Of a stretch of DNA of 64,000 bases, positions 1 through 8,178 are shown piece by piece. The DNA is from Planctomycetota bacterium. GTDB taxonomy: Bacteria; Planctomycetota; PLA2. Both the position numbers and the translations under genes were made by a program. The stretch is taken from NCBI GenBank assembly GCA_021776735.1, contig JAJFFH010000050.1, positions 124,001-188,000 on the forward strand, read 5' to 3'. The notes under the pieces were generated by a model that was not told the DNA's origin, made no database searches, and worked only from the letters and a program-made list of their open reading frames with translations. Position 1 is the stretch's first letter, and every line of letters starts with the position of its first letter.

Positions 1-44
1 GCAAAGAGCAGCCCGGAGCACATGGCAAGCCACGGGTAGGGCGC

Positions 45-1001
45 CTATCCTCTGAGCTGCCGCACGGCGACAAGGCTCAGCAGTACTACGGCCGTCAGCG
101 CAAGCGTGCTCGGCTCCGGCACCGGCTCGTGCTTGGCAAGGATCGCCCCCGTGAGATCGAGGTTCGTGGCACCGGTGAAATCCGCGCCGAACACGAATGC
201 GCCGGCGAAATCGACGCCGGCGAAATCGGCGAGGCGGAAGTCGCCATGTTGAAGGTCCGCACCGCCAAGGCGAACGCCGGGGCCCCACCCCGTCCCAAGC
301 GCCTCCATGTCTCGTAGGTTGGCGTCTCGAAGATCTGCGCCCGTGAACAGGCGAACATCGACATCGACGAGATTGGCCATCTCGAAGCTCGCACGGCGTA
401 GGTCAGCTCCCCAGAAACGCGGCTCATCGTCCGTTCGAATGCGGCTGAAGTCCGCTCCCCGCGCGTCAACGTTGTCGAAGAGTACGTTTCCGATGTTGAC
501 TCCAGCGAAGTCAGTTCCCAGCAGAACCGCGCCGTCCCACCCTGTGAAGAAGAATGACGACGACTCGAAGTTGGTGACGAAGCTCAGGCCGGAGAGATTC
601 GAGCCGCGCACCGCAGACGGGAGCGACGCCGCCCCGCTCAAGGTGGAGTTTCGGAGGTCACGCCCGGAGAAATCCGTCCCCACCAGCTGTGCTCCGTTGA
701 AGAGCGTATGCGTGTCGATCTGGGCGTCGGCGACAAGCGAGTCCTCAAGGTCGGCTCCCGTGAAGTTGGTACCACGGAGGTCAGCGCCGACGAGGATCGC
801 ATCGAACATGCTCGCGCCTGAAAAATCGCTAACCGACAGATTCGCGGATGTCAGATTCACGCCAACCAGAGTCTCGCCTGCGTGGTTGTCCGAGGAATGG
901 TCCTCACCGGCGTGGTCCCCACCTGCAGACAGCGGGTCGGCGCTGACGCGAGATGCTATGACGATCAGCACCAGTACTAGCAGCTTCTTCGCGATCCCCA
1001 T
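45..1001 (-). CDS. Exported pentapeptide-repeat protein with PEP-CTERM tail
   Basis: The product is 318 aa. A signal peptide (MGIAKKLLVLVLIVIASRVS, then ADP) is followed by a His/Asp-rich stretch and about 250 residues of A(D/N)Lxx pentapeptide repeats, which form a right-handed beta-helix in known family members. The C-terminus has a VPEPST motif, a hydrophobic helix and a basic end, which is the PEP-CTERM sorting signal recognised by exosortase in envelope-exporting bacteria. The ATG at 1001 is preferred over one 24 bases upstream because AAGGGAG sits 7 bases before it and the signal peptide starts there. The gene at 1451-2305 is a paralog with the same N-terminal ADPL-AGG-HAGEDH pattern. 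No exosortase gene is in the window. The biochemical role is unknown; a structural or surface role is inferred. Confidence 0.85.
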   Translation of the reverse strand: MGIAKKLLVLVLIVIASRVSADPLSAGGDHAGEDHSSDNHAGETLVGVNLTSANLSVSDFSGASMFDAILVGADLRGTNFTGADLEDSLVADAQIDTHTLFNGAQLVGTDFSGRDLRNSTLSGAASLPSAVRGSNLSGLSFVTNFESSSFFFTGWDGAVLLGTDFAGVNIGNVLFDNVDARGADFSRIRTDDEPRFWGADLRRASFEMANLVDVDVRLFTGADLRDANLRDMEALGTGWGPGVRLGGADLQHGDFRLADFAGVDFAGAFVFGADFTGATNLDLTGAILAKHEPVPEPSTLALTAVVLLSLVAVRQLRG

Positions 1002-1019
1002 GGGCCAACTCCCTTCATG

Positions 1020-1270
1020 GCGCAAACGCTACCAGCCTCAGCACCTCGTCGCCAAGGTCTACGAGCGGCGCTCCCTCGTCGTCACCACCAACCTGCCCTC
1101 TGCACGCTGGGCCGAGGTCTTTCGCGACGCCACGGCCGCCGCGGCCCGTCATCGACCGCATCGTCCACCACGCCACAGTCCTCCAGACCATGGGCACCAG
1201 CTACCGCCTCAAGGACGCCAAGGCCAGGAACACCAAGCGCCGGAGAAAGGAGGGCACCGCCAGCAAGTGA
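1020..1270 (+). pseudogene. IS21-family IstB helper ATPase, C-terminal remnant
   Basis: Reading + strand, the peptide YERRSLVVTTNLPSARWAEV is followed, after a one-base frame change near 1148, by IDRIVHHATVLQTMG and SYRLKD, then KRRRKEG and a stop at 1268. This is the typical C-terminal end of IstB, the AAA+ helper of IS21 transposition (pattern: YER.S...TSN..F..W..VF.D, then DR..HHA......G.SYR). The P-loop half is absent, so this is a frameshifted 5'-truncated fragment. It abuts the start of the PEP-CTERM gene at 1001. Confidence 0.75.
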
Positions 1271-1334
1271 TCCTGGCCGGGGGATCGCCTCCGGTCGCTC
1301 CGGTCCCTCCGGTAGTCCCCCGGAGGGCCACAAA

Positions 1335-1406
1335 AACAACCATGATCGGCGGTCCCTTTTCAACATGCCGCTGGGGTCCCTCTTTCTCTTGCCGTTCCCA
1401 CCATTG
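1335..1406 (+). mobile_element. IS21-like terminal repeat region (right end)
   Basis: Downstream of the IstB remnant, the motifs GGTCCCTTTTCAACATGCCG and GGGGTCCCTCTTTCTC run in tandem and end in TTGCCGTTCC. This is the multiple-terminal-repeat arrangement typical of IS21 ends. It points toward the PEP-CTERM gene at 1451. A similar end lies in inverse orientation at 2376. Confidence 0.55.
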
Positions 1407-1450
1407 ACACGAACGCCACGGTGGCGGTAGCCTCCATGGAGGAGGATACC

Positions 1451-2305
1451 GTGAAGTATCTGGTCATCGTCTGCGCTCTATGCCTTAACGCCCACGCGGA
1501 CCCGTTGACCGCTGGCGGCAACCACGCTGGAGAAGATCACGCGGGACACGACCACTCAGGCGAGCTCCTCGACTTCGCAGACCTTTCGGGCAGCATCCTG
1601 ACGAGTACCGACTTTTCGAAGGCCAGCCTAGCGGACGTGAACTTCACGAACGCGGATCTTCGCGGGGCCAAGTTTACTGGAGCCTACCTCGGCGACGTGA
1701 TCTTGACCGGGGCGTTGTTGACCCCCGAAACAGAGTTCGCCAACTCGATCATGGACAGTGTCGTCGGGCTCTCTAACCGTGATCTCCGCGCATTCGACTT
1801 CAGAGACGTCGCATTCTTCGAGAGCGTCGAATTCAGGAACAGCAACTTGTCCGGATTGGACCTGCGAGACGGATTCGCCCTGATCTTCGACGGAGCGACT
1901 CTCGTCGGTGCTGACCTTCGCGGGTCACGTCAGTTCACAGGCGAGAACGCCGACTTCTACCGTGCCGACCTTCGCCACATCAGCGTAGACGAAACGGACT
2001 TCAGCGATGCGAGTTTTCGTGACGCCGATCTGCGGTTCGCCCGGACGGACGATATGGACTTTCGGGGTACGGATTTCTCTGGCGCGGACCTCCGGTTCGC
2101 GATCATCGACGGAGACGTGACGGGCGCGAAGTTCGTCGGGGCCAACATCTTCGGTGCCGTGTTTCATCCCGATCGACCCGAGCAACTCGACTTGACGGGC
2201 GCCGTCAGCGTGGAGCATCCGGTGCCCGAGCCGGGGACGTTCATACTTGTAGTCGTTGGATTCGCGGGCGCGGCTCTCGGCGCGCGACGCCGTTCCCCGT
2301 ACTAG
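1451..2305 (+). CDS. Exported pentapeptide-repeat protein with PEP-CTERM tail (paralog)
   Basis: The product is 284 aa and starts at GTG 1451, with GGAGGA 5 bases upstream. A short signal peptide (VKYLVIVCALCLNAHA) is followed by DPLTAGGNHAGEDHAGHDH, then pentapeptide repeats (ADLSG, ADLRGA, SNLSG) up to about residue 250. The tail VPEPGTF, a hydrophobic helix and RRRSPY is a PEP-CTERM sorting signal. It is a diverged copy of the gene at 45-1001 in opposite orientation. It sits between two inward-pointing IS21-like ends (1335-1406 and 2376-2450), so it may have been carried or duplicated by that element; this is inference. Confidence 0.85.
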   Translation: MKYLVIVCALCLNAHADPLTAGGNHAGEDHAGHDHSGELLDFADLSGSILTSTDFSKASLADVNFTNADLRGAKFTGAYLGDVILTGALLTPETEFANSIMDSVVGLSNRDLRAFDFRDVAFFESVEFRNSNLSGLDLRDGFALIFDGATLVGADLRGSRQFTGENADFYRADLRHISVDETDFSDASFRDADLRFARTDDMDFRGTDFSGADLRFAIIDGDVTGAKFVGANIFGAVFHPDRPEQLDLTGAVSVEHPVPEPGTFILVVVGFAGAALGARRRSPY

Positions 2306-2375
2306 ATCGCGAATCGGTTCTCCGCGAGATCGCACAGCATTTGAAGTGGCGAGAGCCGCCGAATGGGTCCACCGC

Positions 2376-2450
2376 TGGGGAACGGCAAGCGAAAATGGCG
2401 CCCCCCCTCGGTCGGTTGAAAACGGGGCCCCCTTGGAAACGGATGGGAAA
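2376..2450 (-). mobile_element. IS21-like terminal repeat region (inverse orientation)
   Basis: The reverse strand reads GGGGCCCCGTTTTCAACCG, then GGCGCCATTTTCGC and TTGCCGTTCC. The order and spacing match the end at 1335-1406 but in the opposite direction. No transposase body follows; the next recognisable sequence is a recombinase remnant. Confidence 0.45.
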
Positions 2451-2514
2451 CGGCTCCGTGCGTCCCGACTCGCCCCCCATCGCGTCCTGCCGTCGGGCGC
2501 CGCCTGGACCGAAG

Positions 2515-2774
2515 CCGCGTCTTGCGGTTGCTGCATGGGTACTGCGCCAAGGCCGGAGAAACGCTTCTCGCCGCACAAGCACGCCACGCCTTCGCCACGC
2601 ATCTACTCGAAGGGAGCGCCGGCATCTTGATCTGCGCGAGCTACTGGGCCACGCGAGCATCCGCACAACCCAGCGATACACCCAGGTTGACGTGGAGCGT
2701 TCTACGGGCAATTCAAGCCCGATCCCATCCGCGCGCTTGCGAAGGAGGCCGCGACAATGGCGGCTGCTCAATAA
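2515..2774 (+). pseudogene. Tyrosine recombinase (XerC/D-like), C-terminal remnant
   Basis: Fragments in three frames reconstruct an integrase C-terminus: VLRLLHGYCAKAG, then RHAFATHLLEG (the H-x-x-R box without its usual LRH context), then ELLGHASIRTTQRYTQVDVE (the GH box and the tyrosine), then FYGQFKPDPIRALAKEA ending at TAA 2772. At least two frameshifts separate these blocks and no N-terminal half is visible, so the gene is dead. The LLGHASIRTTQRYTHVD context is common in recombinases next to IS91-type and other mobile DNA. Confidence 0.7.
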
Positions 2775-2902
2775 ATTCGGAACACGCGGTGTCTCAAAGT
2801 TGTTGACACGTCCCGCCGGGGCCGAAGGGCGTGACTTGCGCCTACGGCTCCGGGAACGCCTTCCGTGCGGGTCCGCAGCAATCAGTCGGACCTCCGGCGC
2901 TA

Positions 2903-4156
2903 CTACGGATCGATCGTCGTCGTTTCGGTGTGGATGGTCTCACCCGTCGCGTTCTGGACTCTGAAGACATACCGCGTTCGTTTCGCCAGCGAGAGCGTCG
3001 GAAGCGTTCCGTTGATCGCTGTCGAAGTGATCGAGTTCACAGTGCAGGCGGTCCACGCAGTACTCGTGCTGGATGCAAGCAGAATGTCCACGGTTTCGTC
3101 ACCCACCAAGTTCCTTCCGGTGATCGAGAACGACTGGCCGTCATGCAGTCCATTGTCGAGATCCAGCCCGAACACCACCACGACGCTCGCGCTCGCTACG
3201 ACAAGTTCGTCGAGCTTGGTGCCCGCGTCCTTGTCGTACAGCTCCAGGATCTCATCTTCTTGAGCGGCTCGATTGAGAGTCACCTCAACCTCATCCTCGA
3301 CGGTCCCGAATGAGCCCAATATCGACCCGTCAAACGAAGACTTGATCTCGAAGTTCCCGGTCCGATCCGAATAAGCGTCAACCGTCGTCTCGCCGGCGAA
3401 CACGCGACCGACCAAGACGGTCTTCGGGTTGGCATCCGTTCCATAGTCCGACGTTTCTGCGATACCGTCGACGTCGTCATCTCGAAGGTGAATCGTGCGC
3501 CGCCGTCCGAGATAGTCGGTTGCCTCGCCCTCCGAACTGCGTGCTACTACGGTGGCGACTGTCGATGCCTCCAGCTCAACCGGGTTGAACGAGGGATCGT
3601 TCAGAGTCGACAAGTCAAAGAAGACAGTACTGGCTCCGTTGGGCACAAGGTCGCCCGTGGTGTCTGCATACCGAACGATTCGCTTCTGTGCTGCCCCGTC
3701 GATAACGTACAGCGTTCCTGTCACCCGATCCAAGCCGCTGCGGCACAAGACAGTATTCGGCTCCGTCGCAATCGTGGTCCGACTCAGCTGATCCGGCGCA
3801 AGATCACCGTTCGTATCAACAAAGCTCACGAGATACGACGTCCCCGTGATCTCGTCGAAAGTCGAAACCACGCAGAACCGCGTCCCGTCGCTTCTGTTGC
3901 CCAACTGGACTCCTTCGGCCCCGAACACGGTATCGAGCCATTGGCTCACGACAACCGCCCCTGCGACATCGAACACCATGATCAAGACGTCCTTGGTGCC
4001 CGTGGAACGGTACGTCGCCGAAGCCGTCGTTCCTTCGAAGATGGACCTCTGCCCTCCGACTCTGGAAGGCGACGTCGCTTGAGCTTGGACACGCCTCTCA
4101 CCTTCTATGCTGTCGGAGCTACAAGCCGCGATCGCCACGATCAAGGCCAGGATCAT
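2903..4156 (-). CDS. Predicted secreted lipoprotein, unknown function
   Basis: The product is 417 aa. The N-terminus MILALIVAIAACSSDS is a lipoprotein signal with a cysteine at residue 12. The body is beta-rich with Asp/Thr-rich segments (FVDTNGDLAPD, DTTGDLVPN, DDDVDGIAE) that resemble calcium-loop or FG-GAP/YVTN-like blades. The last 90 residues (GQSFSITGRNLVGDETVDI) resemble an IPT/TIG Ig-like domain. The ATG at 4156 overlaps the stop of the upstream gene (ATGA), so the two are translationally coupled. A start 15 bases earlier is possible but would precede the signal peptide by five residues. No enzymatic motif is seen. Confidence 0.75.
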   Translation of the reverse strand: MILALIVAIAACSSDSIEGERRVQAQATSPSRVGGQRSIFEGTTASATYRSTGTKDVLIMVFDVAGAVVVSQWLDTVFGAEGVQLGNRSDGTRFCVVSTFDEITGTSYLVSFVDTNGDLAPDQLSRTTIATEPNTVLCRSGLDRVTGTLYVIDGAAQKRIVRYADTTGDLVPNGASTVFFDLSTLNDPSFNPVELEASTVATVVARSSEGEATDYLGRRRTIHLRDDDVDGIAETSDYGTDANPKTVLVGRVFAGETTVDAYSDRTGNFEIKSSFDGSILGSFGTVEDEVEVTLNRAAQEDEILELYDKDAGTKLDELVVASASVVVVFGLDLDNGLHDGQSFSITGRNLVGDETVDILLASSTSTAWTACTVNSITSTAINGTLPTLSLAKRTRYVFRVQNATGETIHTETTTIDP

Positions 4157-5280
4157 GCGTTGATGTAGCATTCCAGCTCCTTCTTCTTATCGTTGAACTT
4201 CTTCGTGATACTGGTGTCCGGCACGGGCGGAGTTGCCGAAGCGTCGCCCTTCCCGACCTCCGCGATGACGGCGTCGGCCTCGGAGATCCACTTATCGACG
4301 TTCACGCTGCCCATGTTCTTGGACCGCTGCGACTTGCCCTTTCGCTTCTTGCGTCCTCCCATCACGTTGTCGACGACGCGATCCTCCTCTGATCCGTTCT
4401 TCGGACACAGCGAATCGAATGCAGATTTGCCGGCTTCGTACATCGCCTTCCCATCCGTGTACTGCTTGCAGTAGATCTTCCATCTGCCGCACAGAGCCAA
4501 AAGGTCGTCCTCTTTCTCGTCCTTCTTTGCAATCGGGTCCTTCTGAGCGGGAGGCGGACTCGGCTTTGGCGCCATTCCGCACATCTGCCAGAAATTACAA
4601 ATCTCTCCTAGCGCGATCGCCATGTGTTCGTATGCCCTGTCCATTTCCGTGGCGCCGACCAAGATGTTGACGATCGCCGAGTCCTTGGCGTGCTTATCCT
4701 GCTCCGCTTGGCTAGCGCCACTGCCGAGCGAAGGCGGCCCCGGGTCTTTCTTGTCGAGCGAGTGGACACAGTGCTTCCACGCCAAATCCTCTATCTGGCT
4801 CTTGGCGAGATGGTGCATCATCTCGTGCACGAAGGTGTTAGATCGGCCCGGCAGAGGGCCGCCACTCTTCTTTAGCGTCTTGATCTCGTTCAGCAGGATG
4901 ATGCTAAAGTCGCGTTTGCAGTCGTGCCTGCCGGGTTTGCGTCTGTACCTCCCGAGAGAAGTCGGAATCTTGTGCCCGCACAACTTCGGAATCCCTTTCT
5001 TACGGGCCAACGCCGTAATGGCCTGCTTCCAGATGTCTGGATGCTCCGGGAAATGGGGACTGTCGGGATCCATCTGGGCCTCCGCGATAGTGCTGAGTTC
5101 ACCCAACTTCCTCACCGCACTCGCGAACTCGCCGGTCATCGCGTTTGCAGACGCGCTGATCACAGCATGGTCCGCGAGATCGACGATTTCTTGCCACTGT
5201 TCTGTCGTCAACTTGTTGGGGTCAGCTTGCGTGTGCGCAGCGCAAAGAAGCAGTGCTGCCGCGACGACTGTCCTGATCAT
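4153..5280 (-). CDS. Secreted protein with HExxH motif, putative metalloprotease
   Basis: The product is 375 aa. It starts at ATG 5280 behind GGGGGAGAG and has a clear signal peptide (MIRTVVAAALLLCAAHTQA). The segment TFVHEMMHHLAK places an HExxH zinc-binding motif at residues 152-156. A third zinc ligand cannot be assigned; the later EHMAIALGEICNF is a candidate region. Five cysteines in the mature part (for example CGHK, HDCKRD, KHCVHS) could form disulfides. It is the first gene of an operon with the lipoprotein downstream (ATGA overlap). The family is not recognised, and protease activity is inferred from the single motif. Confidence 0.7.
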   Translation of the reverse strand: MIRTVVAAALLLCAAHTQADPNKLTTEQWQEIVDLADHAVISASANAMTGEFASAVRKLGELSTIAEAQMDPDSPHFPEHPDIWKQAITALARKKGIPKLCGHKIPTSLGRYRRKPGRHDCKRDFSIILLNEIKTLKKSGGPLPGRSNTFVHEMMHHLAKSQIEDLAWKHCVHSLDKKDPGPPSLGSGASQAEQDKHAKDSAIVNILVGATEMDRAYEHMAIALGEICNFWQMCGMAPKPSPPPAQKDPIAKKDEKEDDLLALCGRWKIYCKQYTDGKAMYEAGKSAFDSLCPKNGSEEDRVVDNVMGGRKKRKGKSQRSKNMGSVNVDKWISEADAVIAEVGKGDASATPPVPDTSITKKFNDKKKELECYINA

Positions 5281-5358
5281 CTCTCCCCCTTTTGGTTCTG
5301 ACTTTTGTTCGGGCCAAGGCATGATAGGGATATCATCAAGTTTTGTGTTCTGACGAAA

Positions 5359-5490
5359 TCAGGCGGCGTTCCTTTCTTCGATGATGCCGTCGATGAATCG
5401 TTGTCCCTGTATGACTTGCAGTAAGCGTACGGCGCTGCCGTTGAGCTTGCGCCACCGCCGCTCGGCTGACCGGGCGAGCATGAAGACCAT
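5359..5490 (-). pseudogene. Transposase C-terminal fragment (IS256/Mutator-like)
   Basis: The reverse strand encodes 43 residues ending at a TGA: MVFMLARSAERRWRKLNG, then VIQGQRFIDGIIEERNAA. The RRWRKLNG...G..F.DG signature is the C-terminal tail of Mutator-type (IS256-family) transposases; an IS1595-type tail is an alternative. The fragment is cut off at about 5490, where a plus-strand transposase of a different element begins. Confidence 0.5.
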
Positions 5491-5498
5491 CGCGAGGC

Positions 5499-6077
5499 AG
5501 GTATCTGTGCCACCGCATCCGTGCCGCCATGGCAAGCATGGTCGAGCACAAGCTGACGGGCGTTGTCGAAATCGACGAGACGCTCGTCGGCGGCAAGGCG
5601 CGTAGCGGAGGCAAGGGCCGGGGCCACGGGCGCGGGAACCGTCGCGGCATGACGACGGTGCTCGGGGCCGTAGAGCGCGGCGGGGACGTTCGCCTCAAGG
5701 TCGTGCAGAACCGCAACCGCAAGACGCTGCACGGGTTCGCCGATACCCACATCGACGCCGAGGACATCCACACGGACGACTGGGCGGCGTACGATGGCGT
5801 CGGGGGTGAGGGCACCGATCACCACGTCATCAACCACAGCGCGGACGAGTACGTTGTCGGGGACGTTCACACGAACACCATCGAAAGCGTTTGGAGCCTG
5901 TTCAAGCGGTCCATCGTGGGCACGTTCCACAAGCTGAGCGTGAAGCACTTGCCCGCGTACCTCGACGAGACGGAATGGCGCTTCAACAACCGCGACAACC
6001 CGTACATCTTCCGGGACACGCTGATCGCGGTCTTGCAGAGCGAGACGTTGGGCTACGAGAAGCTGACCGCCAAATAG
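5499..6077 (+). pseudogene. IS1595-family (ISXO2-like) transposase, N-terminally truncated
   Basis: An open frame of about 190 codons encodes RYLCHRIRAAM, then VEIDETLVGGKARSGGKGRG, then TDDWAAYDG, then DVHTNTIESVWSLFKR and HLPAYLDETEWRFNNR. These are the catalytic D (EIDE), D (TDDW) and E/N (NTIES) blocks of IS1595-type DDE transposases. The N-terminal zinc-ribbon half is missing and an in-frame TGA lies just upstream at about 5481, so only the catalytic domain could be made, from the ATG at 5529. Terminal repeats were not found. Confidence 0.8.
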
Positions 6078-6081
6078 GAAG

Positions 6082-6345
6082 GCCGGGCCCCGACGCTGCG
6101 GGATGCCGTCAGAGCGTCGTAGGCCCGGCGTAGGCTCTGTGGGTCGCTGGGAGGCGAAAACTCCCGGCGATCCCGCCGAGGTGGATGCTAGCCACCGCAG
6201 CCGGGCCAATAGTCGCATATGCGACCGACACGCCCGGCGGCTCTCCGCCCCAATGGGTGCTCTATCGAAACGTAAGAGCGCGAGGGGCGGCCCTGTCCCT
6301 GAACGAGTTAGCGTCTCGTGCGGACGCGCCCCATGGGAGGTTTCC
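6082..6345 (+). ncRNA. Candidate structured RNA or leader: four strong stem-loops
   Basis: Perfect stems seen in the sequence are: GCCGGGCC 6082-6089 with GGCCCGGC 6122-6129, enclosing GACGCT 6092-6097 with AGCGTC 6113-6118; CGCTGGGAG 6145-6153 with CTCCCGGCG 6161-6169 around a GCGAAAA loop (one G-T pair); GGTGG 6180-6184 with CCACC 6192-6196; and the palindrome TCGCATATGCGA 6213-6224. The region has no convincing ORF and runs into a Shine-Dalgarno sequence and a 35-codon ORF at 6360. It could be a cis-regulatory leader, a small RNA or an IS-derived end. No known riboswitch class was recognised. Confidence 0.35.
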
Positions 6346-6359
6346 CTAGGAGGTGCGAC

Positions 6360-6467
6360 GTGTCCTGTCAAAAGAAACAGCGCACCATCCGCAAGAACAA
6401 GAAGTCCGGGCCCAAGACCGTTCCGGTCAAACGGCACCGGCGCACCAAGCCCAAGCCCTGTAAGTAG
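6360..6467 (+). CDS. 35-aa highly basic small protein
   Basis: GTG at 6360 follows a near-perfect Shine-Dalgarno TAGGAGGT (6347-6354) at good spacing. The peptide begins VSCQKKQRTIRKNKKSG and ends HRRTKPKPCK before TAG 6465. It has about 16 Lys/Arg and no acidic residues, with one Cys near each end. It follows the stem-loop cluster at 6082-6345 and precedes a short stem-loop at 6476-6491. The function is unknown; nucleic-acid binding is a guess from charge. The strong ribosome-binding site is the main support for expression. Confidence 0.5.
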   Translation: MSCQKKQRTIRKNKKSGPKTVPVKRHRRTKPKPCK

Positions 6468-6475
6468 CGAAACTC

Positions 6476-6519
6476 GCGCCCAGTAGGGCGCACCGGGCCT
6501 AACCCCTCGCGCGTTTTTT
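6476..6519 (+). terminator. Possible terminator after the 35-aa ORF
   Basis: The stem GCGCCC (6476-6481), loop AGTA and GGGCGC (6486-6491) lies 9 bases after the stop. A T6 run follows only at 6514, so it is not a textbook intrinsic terminator. Confidence 0.3.
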
Positions 6520-6559
6520 GATAGAGCGGTCGACACCTTAGCAGTCCCCGTCAAGACGT

Positions 6560-7513
6560 TCACTGGTCTAGGCCGGCGGTAGCGCGTTCGTCATCCCAGA
6601 CGAAACCAACATCTATCTGTGACTTGACCTTTTCGAGATTCGGCCGCCAGAACCTCAGCGACTCCTGCACTTGCTTTACTGCGCCTGCGTCCCCCTCGCC
6701 GTTACGCCTTACAGTCGCGACGTTGCTCTCTAGCTCCCGTGCGGCATCCGGAGTCGTCAGGCCAGCGCGGAGCACTCCTCCAATCCGCCCTATCAAGTCA
6801 GCTACGTCTTCTGAGCGGACGTCCCTGTTCTTGGCCGCCAGTGCAGCTGTATCGTGCTGAAGATGTCCGAGGGCCTGCGACAACCGCCGTTCCGCGGCCT
6901 CTGTTGTTCGCTCCCCACTTCGCGGGCTCCTGAGCCAGTCGGCGGGCTGGGCGTGCCGGAGAAAGTCGGCGACGCTCGAAGAGACGGTTCCGCACCAAAC
7001 CCCCGGCTTGTGCCGGGGGCCGCCCTCCGTGGTGGCCACGAACTGTGCGCGCCTATGGCGCTTGACCCTTGTCCGCCCAAAGTGCTCGACAGACCGTCTG
7101 TAGTCGTCCATGAGCGTCGGATTGCATCGGCCACCTATCACACACAGCCGCTGGCCCTCTTCGACTAGCGCGGCACACTCCTCTGCTGGCGTCGGCTCAC
7201 TCGCCCGAGCCGACGCCAGCTCGTTAGACGCCTTATCGCGCTCGGCACGCACCGTCTCAAGGTCACTCAGAAGGTCCGCGCGCGTGCGGTCTAGCAGGCC
7301 CACTTTCTTGAGAAGCGACTCCGGCGCGAGGGCGATCAGCCCCATAAACAGGAGCACGGTCGTGCAGGAAAGCTGAACCCACGGGCTCTTAACCCACTCC
7401 GCCCATCCCTGAGAGTCGTCGGCGAGCCCGGCCGCTCCCGCGATCATGGCCACCGTTTGCGCCGCCACCCACATCAGCGCAAATGCTCCGAACAACTTTT
7501 GGAAGAACCGCAT
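6560..7513 (-). CDS. Membrane protein with coiled coil, unknown function
   Basis: The product is 317 aa. Two hydrophobic segments lie near the N-terminus (about residues 4-30 and 45-66, the second VQLSCTTVLLFMGLIAL). They are followed by a charged heptad-rich coiled coil (RADLLSDLETVRAERDKASNE) and a soluble region with a second helical stretch. The pattern is of an inner-membrane anchor with a cytoplasmic stalk. The ATG at 7513 is taken as start because it directly precedes the first helix; an upstream ATG at 7564 would add 17 unlikely residues. The 77-aa ORF upstream ends 13 bases before it, suggesting co-transcription. It is not assigned to a family. Confidence 0.6.
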   Translation of the reverse strand: MRFFQKLFGAFALMWVAAQTVAMIAGAAGLADDSQGWAEWVKSPWVQLSCTTVLLFMGLIALAPESLLKKVGLLDRTRADLLSDLETVRAERDKASNELASARASEPTPAEECAALVEEGQRLCVIGGRCNPTLMDDYRRSVEHFGRTRVKRHRRAQFVATTEGGPRHKPGVWCGTVSSSVADFLRHAQPADWLRSPRSGERTTEAAERRLSQALGHLQHDTAALAAKNRDVRSEDVADLIGRIGGVLRAGLTTPDAARELESNVATVRRNGEGDAGAVKQVQESLRFWRPNLEKVKSQIDVGFVWDDERATAGLDQ

Positions 7514-7526
7514 CCCTGCAGTGTAG

Positions 7527-7760
7527 TCATTCCCCGTTGTGGACGACGCGGGACTCGTCCACAAGCGTGATCCGCAACTCGCCCCGGTAGGTCAGTTCCT
7601 CGATCTTCTCGTCGATGTCCCTCGTGGGGCGCGCCGCGGCGTCTCTGCTGCGCCAGATCGCGCCGGGGCTCGAGGGGGCTCTACGGGCGACGCTTGATCG
7701 CGATGACCGCGGTACGGCGTCCCGACTCTTGCGGCGCACGCTCCGGTTCCGGTCCGCCAT
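7527..7760 (-). CDS. Small basic ORF, hypothetical
   Basis: This 77-codon frame starts at ATG 7760 with AAGGAG about 9 bases upstream. The N-terminal half is Arg/Ser-rich (MADRNRSVRRKSRDAV) and the C-terminal half (IDEKIEELTYRGELRITLV) looks like a folded helix-strand unit. It lies 13 bases upstream of the membrane protein at 6560-7513. The ribosome-binding site and position support it, but codon use is not decisive. Confidence 0.4.
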   Translation of the reverse strand: MADRNRSVRRKSRDAVPRSSRSSVARRAPSSPGAIWRSRDAAARPTRDIDEKIEELTYRGELRITLVDESRVVHNGE

Positions 7761-7865
7761 CGGCGGCACTCCTTCATGGACGGTCTGGCCGACGTGTTTC
7801 TGGCCCGTTCGTAAGCTATCTGAACGGCTGCCCCCGAAAAGTGACCGCACCGGGCGTGCTCGGTG

Positions 7866-8020
7866 CATGGCGGGTCCGCCGTGGCCGTGAACCCTCTTGA
7901 GGGCTTTGGCGTCGGCCATCGTGACCCGCTCCAGCCACGCGCCCATGCTCAGGCCACGGAGGTTGGCGCACGTCCGGGCGATGGCCCAGATATCGCCTCA
8001 CCCGCACCGTCTTGCGGATC
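7866..8020 (-). pseudogene. Possible ribbon-helix-helix-type remnant
   Basis: The reverse strand reads RKTVRVR, then after a one-base frame change DIWAIARTCANLRGLSMGAW and LERVTMADAKALKR. This pattern (VRV...D....A...A...G.S...WL) is like the short RHH/Arc-type DNA-binding proteins of plasmids and integrative elements. The frame break makes it a remnant if the reading is right. The rest of 7761-8178 holds nothing I can support. Confidence 0.3.
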
Positions 8021-8178
8021 GCCTGCCGGAATGGTCGGTCGCGAATGGGAGAATGTGCGGCAAGTGGTGGCTCCGGCCGCCCCGGGATCGCAACCCGTGG
8101 GCAATGCGCCTTCGCCCTCTTCCGCGCCGGCCGGAGTCGCCCTTTTTTGGCGCGAAGAGGGAGGAAGCTGGCGAGCCC

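Noticed and set aside
6175..6184. GCCGAGGTGG identical to the first 10 bases of tRNA-Leu, as a left att site
   Set aside because: Ten bases can match by chance in this composition and similarity does not extend.
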